From: Dysgonomonas sp. PF1-14 | GTDB lineage: Bacteria > Bacteroidota > Bacteroidia > Bacteroidales > Dysgonomonadaceae | NCBI RefSeq assembly: GCF_029892965.1 | Contig: NZ_JARXWN010000010.1 | Location: 1-64,000 of the forward strand | DNA: 64,000 nt | Direction of reading: 5' to 3' | Shown: piece after piece, positions 8,889 to 16,573 of the stretch | Layout: each line of letters opens with the position of its first letter | How positions within the stretch are numbered: position 1 is the stretch's first letter | Program-made: the position numbers and the translations under genes | The notes under the pieces: generated by a model | Seen by the model: the letters and a program-made list of their open reading frames with translations, nothing else | Database searches by the model: none | What the model was told of the DNA's origin: nothing

Positions 8889-9701
8889 ATGGGAACGAAT
8901 AAGGATTGTATTATAGTTTTCCCTGTTTACAGATCTATTCATCAATGGGAAAAAGAATGTCTGGAGCAAGCTGTGGCTATGACTGAGGGATACCAGAAGG
9001 TATTTATAGCCCCGTCTTCTATGATATTTGACGATTCATTCGGTAATCTGTCTGATACAGATGTTGTCCGGTTTCCAGATGAATATTTCTCGGGAATAAG
9101 CGGCTATAATAAATTGATGCTTTCCATCGAATTCTATCAGGCTTTTGCCGATTACAGATATTTATTGATACATCAAACCGACGCTTATTTGTTTAAGTCC
9201 GAATTGGATTATTGGTGTAATAAAGATTATGACTATATCGGTGCTCCTTGGTTCAAACCGCATAAGCTAACGAAGACACGCATCTATAATTTTCTCTTAC
9301 GCTATTTTCCTTTCTTGTACTCTGATTCGGCAGAACGGCGACATCGGGTATATAATAATGTCGGTAACGGGGGACTATCTTTACGTAAAATATCATCTTT
9401 CATATCAGTGCTGAACTCTGTTCCTGCACATATATTGGATAAGTACAAAGACATTCAGCAAACCGATTATAATGAAGATGTATTCTGGGGGGTGGAAGCG
9501 GTAAAGATCAACAAATCCTTTAAGAAACCTGGTTGGCGCGAAGCTTTGACTTTCTCATTTGAAGAATATCCTTCAACTGCTTATGAGATGAATGACAAAC
9601 AACTCCCATTTGGCTGCCACGCCTTTAACGTTCATGAAACTGAATTCTGGAAGCAATTTATACCTCCTCTTTCACATTATCCTGATTGCGATCGCGATTA
9701 A
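8889..9701 (+). CDS. DUF5672 family protein, probable glycan enzyme
   Basis: A 270-residue protein with the DUF5672 pattern: an N-terminal VFPVYRS strand, [12 protein letters not shown] at about residues 95-106, YIGAPWF near residue 118, and [11 protein letters not shown] near residue 158. The D-A-Y and GNGG features resemble a GT-A sugar-binding site, and DUF5672 genes commonly lie in glycan clusters, so a glycosyltransferase role is a reasonable inference. It ends the cluster. Its TAA stop overlaps the TAA of the convergent yidD gene within TTAA at 9698-9701. Confidence 0.75.
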   Translation: MGTNKDCIIVFPVYRSIHQWEKECLEQAVAMTEGYQKVFIAPSSMIFDDSFGNLSDTDVVRFPDEYFSGISGYNKLMLSIEFYQAFADYRYLLIHQTDAYLFKSELDYWCNKDYDYIGAPWFKPHKLTKTRIYNFLLRYFPFLYSDSAERRHRVYNNVGNGGLSLRKISSFISVLNSVPAHILDKYKDIQQTDYNEDVFWGVEAVKINKSFKKPGWREALTFSFEEYPSTAYEMNDKQLPFGCHAFNVHETEFWKQFIPPLSHYPDCDRD

Positions 9702-9919
9702 GGCACAGGGTCGTACCCATGTCCTCCCCACGGATGACAGCGTGCTATACGTTTTGTCGCCAGCCAAAAGCCTTTAAAAGGTCCATGCTTTTTTATAGCC
9801 TGTATTGCATATTCCGAGCAGGTAGGAGTATAACGGCACGATGGCGGCAGCATAGGGGATATACTGTATTTGTAGAAATACACAGGTAACAATAATATCC
9901 ATGACAATAGCTTTTTCAT
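9698..9919 (-). CDS. yidD: membrane protein insertion efficiency factor YidD
   Basis: A 73-residue YidD protein. The family core is clear: Y-K-Y-S-I-S-P, then [12 protein letters not shown], and the C-terminal [14 protein letters not shown]. YidD helps YidC/Sec-dependent insertion of inner-membrane proteins. The start overlaps the rnpA stop by four bases (ATGA), implying translational coupling; rnpA-yidD is a widespread pair. The gene ends inside the same four bases as the convergent DUF5672 gene, leaving no room for an intergenic terminator. Confidence 0.95.
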   Translation of the reverse strand: MKKLLSWILLLPVYFYKYSISPMLPPSCRYTPTCSEYAIQAIKKHGPFKGFWLATKRIARCHPWGGHGYDPVP

Positions 9920-10338
9920 CCCTCTTTATTTTTACCCGATTTTTCGGTCAGAACAGTTATTGTTTTCAATATAGACTTTTCTATCTCATTATACGTTGGT
10001 AGTTCATTCTTTAGATAAAGGAATGCTATATCCATCTTTTTCCCATTCTGAAATAACAAATCCGAAAAATGAGCTTTATTTAAACGAAAAGCCTCCCTTA
10101 CCAGCCTTTTCACACGATTTCGTTTTACCGCCCGCTTAAATTTCTTTTTAGATACACTGATCAGAATGGTAGCATGTCTGTTCTGCTCGTTCTCTTCATC
10201 CTCTATATAATATACTACACGCAGAGGATAAGCAATAAAAGACTCCCCTTCCGAAAAAAGCCTGTCGATAGATTTTGTACTGCACAGCCTTTCTTCTTTC
10301 GAAAAAGTTCTTTTATGATTTGTATCTGCTTCTGCCAT
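9916..10338 (-). CDS. rnpA: ribonuclease P protein component
   Basis: Protein subunit of RNase P, which with the catalytic RNA matures tRNA 5' ends. At 140 residues it is slightly long. The basic helix with the RNR signature is visible as [16 protein letters not shown] near residues 68-83, preceded by the FSKEERL segment near the N-terminus. A -7 box on the minus strand at 10362-10369 gives a short leader. Operonic with yidD. Confidence 0.95.
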   Translation of the reverse strand: MAEADTNHKRTFSKEERLCSTKSIDRLFSEGESFIAYPLRVVYYIEDEENEQNRHATILISVSKKKFKRAVKRNRVKRLVREAFRLNKAHFSDLLFQNGKKMDIAFLYLKNELPTYNEIEKSILKTITVLTEKSGKNKEG

Positions 10339-10361
10339 CCTCTATAGATAAAAATAGTCTA

Positions 10362-10369
10362 CAAAGATA
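10362..10369 (-). promoter_or_regulatory. -7 box for rnpA-yidD
   Basis: On the minus strand this reads TATCTTTG, the Bacteroidetes -7 consensus, 24 bases upstream of the rnpA start. No clear -33 element was seen. Confidence 0.5.
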
Positions 10370-10557
10370 CATCAATATCTCAGTATCTTTCTTATTCACT
10401 TCTTTGTTTCGGGTATCATTATTACATAAAATAGATTCTTTTATTATCGAAAAATGTTAAATTTTCCAGAAGTTTGGTTTTTATTGTAACTAATCCTGAT
10501 AAAAGGGCGTCATATATCTGAAACAACAAATATGGAAAATTTTAAACGAATTAGATT

Positions 10558-12888
10558 ATGAGCCCACGATTAACCCTTCTGATTATATTACTTCTACTGG
10601 CAATTTCAGCACAATCGCAAGTTAAAATATCAGGTACTGTTGTAGATACGGAAACCAAAGATGCAATAGAGTTTGCCAACATAGCATTACTCAAGTCAGA
10701 CTCTACCTTCGTGTCGGGTGCTTCGTCTGATATGAAAGGACTTTTTGCTTTCAATAATATTCCGTCCGGCGACTATATAGTATCGGCAGCCTTTGTAGGA
10801 TATGGTAAAAAATACATTCCGTTGAATCGCGTCGAAGGAAATACCGATCTGGGAAATATAGACCTAAGCCACTCGGCTGTAGCACTGAAAGATGTCACAG
10901 TAACAGCCAGTGCAGTGATACAGAAACCTGACCGCAAGATAATAATGCCGACTGAGAATCAGATAAAGGCTTCGAATAATGGCGTTACACTGCTGCGTAA
11001 CCTGCAACTGTCGCGTATTGTAATCAATCCGATAAATAATACGATCACCGTTCCCGATGGCAAAGCTGTACAACTGCGTATCAATGGCGTTGAGGTTACC
11101 AGTGCAGAAGTGGTTGCCTTGCAGCCTGCCGACATCATACGTATCGAGTACCATGACGAGCCGGGTATGCGATATGGCGATGCTGCTGCTGTTATAGATT
11201 ACATAACCCTCCGTAAGGAATCGGGCGGAAGTGTGTCTGCTAATCTGGGAAATGTATTTTATGATATGGACTGGGGCGAAAACTTTGTTTCAGCCAAAGT
11301 CAATCATAAGAAATCGGAATTCGGAGTGAATAGCTACTGGTCTCGCAGAGGTATAAACTGGACGCGAGAGAATACCGAAACTTTTAATTTTCCGGATAAA
11401 ACACTGGAGCGTAAAGAAGAGGGAGAACCTACCCGTTTTAAGACCAACAGGGTTAATACAGCACTCAATTATAGCTTGCAGGAACCGGATAAGTATCTGT
11501 TCAATGCGACATTAAGATATAACTACGAATATACACCAAATGAATTTTCGGACAGGAAAAGCGTTATCTATTCATCCGACAATGATAATCCATTGTCGAT
11601 ACTCGATCATACAACGTGGAAGAATGTTACTCCGTCTTTAGACCTTTATTATCAGCACAATCTGAAAAACGAGCAGATAGTCATATTCAATGCTGTAGGT
11701 ACGTATATAGATTCCCGTTCGTCACGTCTCTATCAGGAGCACAGGCAGAATCAACTGAATACTGACATATATTCGTTAGTGCTGGGTGATAAATATTCCC
11801 TTATTGGGGAAGGTATATACGAGAAAACCTTCAAGACCGGAAAATTGTCCGCAGGGCTGAAACATACACAAAGCTATACCAGCAACGAATATAGTGGTAA
11901 TGTATCTACCGATATAGGTCTTAATTTTGCCGAGACTTACGGGTATGCCGAATATCAGTTGCGTAAAGGCAAATTCAACTACTCGTTGGGTGTAGGGGTA
12001 ATGCGCTCTTACAATAGTCAGGGAGACGACAGTAATGAAAAGTATATTTTTCGTCCTACGCTGCGCATAGCATATAATATCAACGATAACGCATATGTAC
12101 GCCTGCATAGTTACATATCGGGCTATTCACCCTCGTTGTCGGATCTTAACAATGTAGTGCAAGCTATAGATTCATTACAAATACGAAAAGGTAATCCGGC
12201 TCTTAAAACAGTTATGTTTTCTTCCAGTACGCTGAATGCCGGATATAACAAGGGGATGTTCGGAGCAGAATTTTTCATGAGATACACTTACGATCACAAG
12301 CCTATTATGGAACAAATAAGCTTTGGTATAGAGGGGCTTGAAGAGGGAAAGTTTATCCGCACCAACATCAACCAGAAAGGATTTCATCGCCTGAATATGC
12401 AGTTGTCTCTGAAATTTAAGCCTTGGAAAGACTATATTACACTAAGTGTCTCGCCCGGACTGAACCGTTATATAAGTGAGGGCAATACATTCACGCATAC
12501 TTATAACAACTGGCGTGTGCCTGTAAATCTGACACTCAACTATAAGCGTTGGTCAGTTAGTGGAGAATGGCATCCTCGCTGGAACAATTATTGGGGAGAA
12601 ACACTCAATATAGGCGAAGAGATACACATTGTATCGGCAGGCTATAATGCTCCTAAATGGTCTCTGAATCTGGTAATGTTCAATCCTTTCTCTAGTGAAT
12701 ATACACAAGGTAGCCGCAACCAGTCGGTACTGGCTCCGAATATATCGAATGTATATACTACTAATCTGAAACGTATACTGATGGTTAACTTTTCACTGAA
12801 TCTCAATTTCGGTCGTCAGTATAAAGCAGGAGATAAGCGTATGAATAACAACGACTCGGATGCCGGAATAATGAAGGGTACGAAATAG
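10558..12888 (+). CDS. outer-membrane beta-barrel protein with N-terminal carboxypeptidase-regulatory-like domain
   Basis: A 776-residue outer-membrane protein. Residues 1-20 form a signal peptide ending in SAQSQ. Residues 22-95 are a carboxypeptidase-regulatory-like beta-sandwich (VKISGTVVDTETKDAIEFANI...). Residues 100-220 resemble a TonB-receptor plug (LKDVTVTAS, RINGVEV, IIRIEYHDEPG). The remainder alternates aromatic beta-strands typical of a large barrel and ends SLNLNFGRQYK. This matches the outer-membrane beta-barrel family close to TonB-dependent receptors; no SusD partner is present, so the substrate is unknown. It is followed by a strong inverted repeat. The ATG at 10558 directly precedes the hydrophobic signal. 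Confidence 0.85.
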   Translation: MSPRLTLLIILLLLAISAQSQVKISGTVVDTETKDAIEFANIALLKSDSTFVSGASSDMKGLFAFNNIPSGDYIVSAAFVGYGKKYIPLNRVEGNTDLGNIDLSHSAVALKDVTVTASAVIQKPDRKIIMPTENQIKASNNGVTLLRNLQLSRIVINPINNTITVPDGKAVQLRINGVEVTSAEVVALQPADIIRIEYHDEPGMRYGDAAAVIDYITLRKESGGSVSANLGNVFYDMDWGENFVSAKVNHKKSEFGVNSYWSRRGINWTRENTETFNFPDKTLERKEEGEPTRFKTNRVNTALNYSLQEPDKYLFNATLRYNYEYTPNEFSDRKSVIYSSDNDNPLSILDHTTWKNVTPSLDLYYQHNLKNEQIVIFNAVGTYIDSRSSRLYQEHRQNQLNTDIYSLVLGDKYSLIGEGIYEKTFKTGKLSAGLKHTQSYTSNEYSGNVSTDIGLNFAETYGYAEYQLRKGKFNYSLGVGVMRSYNSQGDDSNEKYIFRPTLRIAYNINDNAYVRLHSYISGYSPSLSDLNNVVQAIDSLQIRKGNPALKTVMFSSSTLNAGYNKGMFGAEFFMRYTYDHKPIMEQISFGIEGLEEGKFIRTNINQKGFHRLNMQLSLKFKPWKDYITLSVSPGLNRYISEGNTFTHTYNNWRVPVNLTLNYKRWSVSGEWHPRWNNYWGETLNIGEEIHIVSAGYNAPKWSLNLVMFNPFSSEYTQGSRNQSVLAPNISNVYTTNLKRILMVNFSLNLNFGRQYKAGDKRMNNNDSDAGIMKGTK

Positions 12889-12907
12889 GATAAAATTGTT
12901 TAAAACT

Positions 12908-12960
12908 AAAAAGTAACGAAGTAATAAAAACAATACACATTTATTACTTCGTTACTTTTT
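12908..12960. terminator. 21-bp-stem inverted repeat, likely bidirectional terminator
   Basis: A perfect 21-bp inverted repeat (12908-12928 with 12940-12960, 11-nt loop) starts 20 bases after the outer-membrane protein stop. The arms end in runs of A and T, so both transcripts would end in U-rich tracts. The arm core AAAAAGTAACGA is shared with the roughly 60-bp repeat family elsewhere in the window, so the terminator may itself be a copy of that element. Confidence 0.7.
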
Positions 12961-13064
12961 TGTTATTTATGTGAATTATGTGCTGCTAATACCACAAGAC
13001 ATAATTACTGTTATTTAGTGTTATCGCTATTTTTTATCATGGAGTGATTAATTATTTTTGTTAA

Positions 13065-13246
13065 GAGTCTGTTTTAATTTTATTCATTCAGATTTTTAGA
13101 GCCATTTTGGGAATAATTTATTCTTTTTTGAGGTGATAATAGCGGGCTATTTAAGCCGATAAAAGAGATAAATTAAACCAAAAGAGCCTGAAAATGAATG
13201 AAAAAGAATCTGTAATAAAATATTTTGGTAAAATTTAAACAGACTC
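13065..13246. mobile_element. 182-bp MITE, copy 1
   Basis: The ends GAGTCTG and CAGACTC form terminal inverted repeats of about 17 bp with one mismatch and are flanked on both sides by TAA. The whole element folds back on itself imperfectly. A second 182-bp copy lies inverted at 38007-38188; aligned by eye the two differ at five positions (about 97% identity). There is no open reading frame inside. GAG termini and a 3-bp TNA-type duplication resemble IS5-family (IS1031/IS427-like) ends, so a transposase in trans is likely; that assignment is inference. Confidence 0.85.
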
Positions 13247-13542
13247 TAAGTTTAGTATAACAGATTGTATTTTCCCTGCGGTTCTTTATCTATAGGACAG
13301 GAAGAGGTTATAAGTTATAAATTGGTCCGATTGGAAAATGTAACAAAGAATAAAAACAAGGAAAATTGACTCCTTCTTGCTCTGTCGAACGTTGTTTCAT
13401 TACCGTCGTTACTTTTTAGTTAAAATTATTTCACGCAAAGACGCGAAAAAGAGAATACAAGCTTGTAGAAGGGTCTGTCAAATTTTGACACGTACTCAGA
13501 AATCGGATAAACGAGCAGACACATAGGTCAGCCCTTACGGCA
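13247..13542. other. non-coding stretch, degenerate repeat fragments only
   Basis: No supported gene on either strand. It holds a degenerate copy of the GTAAC-type repeat (about 13336-13430, ending TTACTTTTTAGTTAAAA) and a short CGCAAAGACGCG motif of the kind dispersed in Bacteroidetes intergenic DNA. Confidence 0.5.
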
Positions 13543-14361
13543 GAAAATGTAACAGAGAATAAAAAATAATACAAAAGCATTACCTTCGTTACATTTTAGT
13601 TAAAATTTTAGTTGCCTCCTGCTTTAGCTGGAGGATAAAAAGATGAAAAGGCGGAAGGCTTTAGCCGAATACTTTGACTAAAGTCATTTTCAGATAGACT
13701 TACAGCTCCACGACTTAAAGGTCTTGGCAACTAAAAAAGTAATGAAAATTAAAAACAATGCAAAAGCATTACCGTCATTACTTTTTAGTTAAAATTTTAG
13801 TTGCCTCCTGCTTTGGCTGGAGGATAAAAGGATGAAAAGGCGGAAGGCTTTAGCCGAATACTTTGACTAAAGTCATTTTCAGATAGTCTTACAGCTCCAC
13901 GACTTAAAAGTCGTGGCAACTAAAAAAGTAATGAAAATTAAAAACAATGCAAAAACGTTACATTCGTTACATTTTAGTTAAAATTTTAGTTACCTCCTGC
14001 TTTGGCTGGAGGATAAAAGGATGAAAAGGCGGAAGGCTTTAGCCGAATACTTTGACTAAAGTCATTTTCAGATAGACTTACAGCTCCACGACTTAAAGGT
14101 CTTGGCAACTAAAAAAGTAATGAAAATTAAAAACAATGCAAAAGCATTACCGTCATTACTTTTTAGTTAAAATTTTAGTTGCCTCCTGCTTTGGCTGGAG
14201 GATAAAAGGATGAAAAGGCGGAAGGCTTTAGCCGAATACTTTGACTAAAGTCATTTTCAGATAGTCTTACAGCTCCACGACTTGAAAGTCGTGGCAACTA
14301 AAAAAGTAATGAAAATTAAAAACAATGCAAAAACGTTACATTCGTTACATTTTAGTTAAAA
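13543..14361. repeat. tandem array of four 131-bp multi-hairpin elements, 189-bp period
   Basis: Four 131-bp units lie at 13606-13736, 13795-13925, 13984-14114 and 14173-14303, exactly 189 bp apart. Each begins TTTTAGTTGCC (TTACC in unit 3) and ends GGCAACTAAAA. Each holds four small stem-loops in order: CCTCC/GGAGG, GGCTTTAGCC, TGACTAAAGTCA, and CCACGACTT/AAGTCGTGG. Five spacers of about 58 bp alternate with the units and are themselves inverted repeats (AACTAAAA...AGTAATG / CATTACTTTTTAGTT). Units 1 and 3 share AAAGGTCTTGG, which weakens the last hairpin. Units 2 and 4 share AAAAGTCGTGG or its close form. The array is therefore a duplicated 378-bp dimer. It fills the gap before the histidine kinase. 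Confidence 0.9.
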
Positions 14362-14403
14362 TTTCAAATTGGTAATTATTTAAACTTTTAATTTTTATAA
14401 ATA

Positions 14404-15795
14404 ATGAGATTCCGGTTCAGACTTATTGCATTCATTATATTGGCATTACTTGTTTTGGTATGCGGGTATCAGGTGTACTGGCTCTTAAATTTCCACAACG
14501 AGCAATACCACAAGATGGAACTGGCAATAATGAACTCTATGAGCAACGCCGATTTTAAGGAGATCGCATTGAGAATAACTGATGTTCACAAACTATTGGA
14601 ACTTGACAGTATTCCACCACAGAACCAAAACGGCGTGATGACCAACCCAAGCTATAAAATGCCGGATGTAGTAGTACGTATAGAGAGTAAAAAGAATGGG
14701 GTAAATATATGGAGTAACGCAGAGCAAATGAACATTTCGGTTCAACAGGGCTTTCATAGAACAATAGATTCTCTGAAAGAGGTGAATGTAGTCCGTTTCG
14801 ATAGTATATTGCACGCCGAATTGTCTTTGTTGGATATAAACATACCCTATTATCTGGAATATGTAGATATTGTCAATGACTCTGTGTTAATGCGTTTACC
14901 GGATAGTATCTCTACTACCGAAAGACTAAAGTATGAAGAGTATATATTTCCTTTTACAGAAAATAATACTCAGGCTTATCATCTGTATCTGAAACAACCA
15001 AAGTGGCATATATTCAAAAGCATGACCGGACTGGTATGTGTTTCTGCACTGATGATCGTCCTCCTTATAATATCATATATCTATCTGCTCAAAATCATTC
15101 TGAGACAGAAAACCATAGATGAGATAAAGAGCGATTTTATAAACAATATGACACACGAGCTGAAAACCCCGATATCGGTTACTTATGCGGCTGTGGATGC
15201 CATGCAGAATTTCGGCATGGGAGACGAGCCGGAGAAACGGAACAAATACCTGACTGTATCGAAGGAACAACTGACCTACCTGAATAGCCTTGTGGAACAG
15301 ATACTGACCATGTCGGTAGAAGAGCGAAAAAACCTCAAGATAACTCCTGAAAAAATTTACATATCAGCTATTTTCGAAAAGCAAAAAAGCCAGTTCTTGC
15401 TAAACTCCGCAAAACCGGTTACATTCACTATCGACATTGAGTCTGAGGGCTTAGCAATAGAGGGCGACAGGCTTCATTTCGGTAATGTGATCAGCAACCT
15501 TATCGAAAATGCCATAAAATATTCAGGTGAAAGTGTAGATATAAAACTTTCGGCTTACCGGAAAGGGGACACGACCATTATATCTGTTTGCGATAATGGG
15601 ATAGGAATTCCACAAAATTTGCAGGATAAGATATTCGACAAGTTTTACAGAGTATCGAAAGGTAATATACATGACGTAAAGGGCTACGGGCTGGGCTTGT
15701 ATTATGTAAAAACCATTATAGACAAACACAATTGGAAAATAGAAATAGAAAGTACGGAAGGACAAGGCTCCTGCTTTAATATAATAATCATATGA
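14404..15795 (+). CDS. two-component sensor histidine kinase
   Basis: A 463-residue membrane kinase. Transmembrane segments lie at about residues 6-27 and 206-230 and bracket a roughly 175-residue periplasmic sensor region with no recognised domain. The HisKA domain follows, with H251 in NMTHELKTP as the phosphorylation site. The catalytic domain shows the N box (NLIENAIKYS), G1 (CDNGIGIP) and G2 (GYGLGLYYVK). It would autophosphorylate in response to an envelope signal and pass phosphate to the adjacent regulator. Its stop overlaps the regulator start by four bases (ATGA). Outer-membrane barrel genes lie on both sides, suggesting an envelope stimulus. Confidence 0.95.
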   Translation: MRFRFRLIAFIILALLVLVCGYQVYWLLNFHNEQYHKMELAIMNSMSNADFKEIALRITDVHKLLELDSIPPQNQNGVMTNPSYKMPDVVVRIESKKNGVNIWSNAEQMNISVQQGFHRTIDSLKEVNVVRFDSILHAELSLLDINIPYYLEYVDIVNDSVLMRLPDSISTTERLKYEEYIFPFTENNTQAYHLYLKQPKWHIFKSMTGLVCVSALMIVLLIISYIYLLKIILRQKTIDEIKSDFINNMTHELKTPISVTYAAVDAMQNFGMGDEPEKRNKYLTVSKEQLTYLNSLVEQILTMSVEERKNLKITPEKIYISAIFEKQKSQFLLNSAKPVTFTIDIESEGLAIEGDRLHFGNVISNLIENAIKYSGESVDIKLSAYRKGDTTIISVCDNGIGIPQNLQDKIFDKFYRVSKGNIHDVKGYGLGLYYVKTIIDKHNWKIEIESTEGQGSCFNIIII

Positions 15796-16469
15796 AGATA
15801 AAAGTATTACTGGTAGAGGACGAGCCGTCTCTGGCTATGATCATAAAAGATTCTCTCGAGAAAAGGGAATTTACAGTCGATTGTGCATCCAATGGCAATG
15901 AAGGGTTGGAAATGTTCCATAAAATGAAACCCGACATTGTTGTTGCCGATATTATGATGCCTAAACTGGACGGATTCAGCATGACACAGCTAATAAGGCA
16001 AAGCGACAAGCATACTCCCGTATTGTTTCTGAGTGCAAAGTCGCGGACGGACGATGTTGTACAGGGTTTTGAGATCGGCGGGAACGATTATCTGAAAAAG
16101 CCTTTCGGTATGGAAGAGCTTATTGTACGCATCAAAGCGCTTCTCAATCGCATGCAGCAACAAGCACCTCAGAACAAAATATATGAGATCGGACAATACA
16201 CCTTTGACTCTCTTTCGCAAAAGCTCTCCCATCCACAAAAAGAAGAGATGCTCTCGCATCGCGAAACAGCCATACTGGAAAGGTTATGTTCGAATCAGAA
16301 TAACATAGTGGAGAACAAAGTCATATTGCTGGAACTATGGGGCGACGATAGCTTCTTCAATACCCGCAGCCTGCATGTCTTTATAGTCAAGCTGCGTAAA
16401 AAACTCGCTTTGGACAGTAAGATACAGATCATTAACATCAGGGGAATCGGATATAAGATGATATTTTAG
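15792..16469 (+). CDS. OmpR-family response regulator
   Basis: A 225-residue DNA-binding regulator. The receiver domain (residues 1-120) has the acidic pair in LLVEDEPS, the phosphoacceptor D53 in VVADIMMPKLDG, S/T in LFLSAKS and Lys in YLKKPFG. A winged-helix OmpR/PhoB domain fills residues 130-225 (FDSLSQKL..., ending IRGIGYKMIF). It is translationally coupled to the kinase gene. Targets are unknown; the two flanking outer-membrane protein genes are the obvious candidates. Confidence 0.95.
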   Translation: MKIKVLLVEDEPSLAMIIKDSLEKREFTVDCASNGNEGLEMFHKMKPDIVVADIMMPKLDGFSMTQLIRQSDKHTPVLFLSAKSRTDDVVQGFEIGGNDYLKKPFGMEELIVRIKALLNRMQQQAPQNKIYEIGQYTFDSLSQKLSHPQKEEMLSHRETAILERLCSNQNNIVENKVILLELWGDDSFFNTRSLHVFIVKLRKKLALDSKIQIINIRGIGYKMIF

Positions 16470-16504
16470 GCGGTCTTTTCCAAACCGGTCTACAAAAACA
16501 CAAA

Positions 16505-16532
16505 GTTCTCCGACAAGTTGCTGCCGGAGAAC
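16505..16532. repeat. 8-bp stem-loop in convergent intergenic region
   Basis: GTTCTCCG and CGGAGAAC form a perfect 8-bp stem with a 12-nt loop, between the convergent response regulator and outer-membrane protein genes. No T-run follows it on either strand, so a terminator role is uncertain. Confidence 0.45.
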
Positions 16533-16573
16533 CTAAGATAAAGATGGGAATTGAAGTATGTTGAAAAGAGTGT

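Noticed and set aside
9592-9889. Plus-strand frames over the DUF5672 end and yidD
   Set aside because: They overlap two well-supported genes in other frames and have no motif support.
13065-13246. Intact insertion sequence
   Set aside because: The element is only 182 bp and has no transposase frame, so it is a MITE rather than an IS.
13543-14361. CRISPR array
   Set aside because: The period is regular, but units are 131 bp, spacers are near-identical inverted repeats and there are no cas genes. It is a tandem repeat of a structured element.
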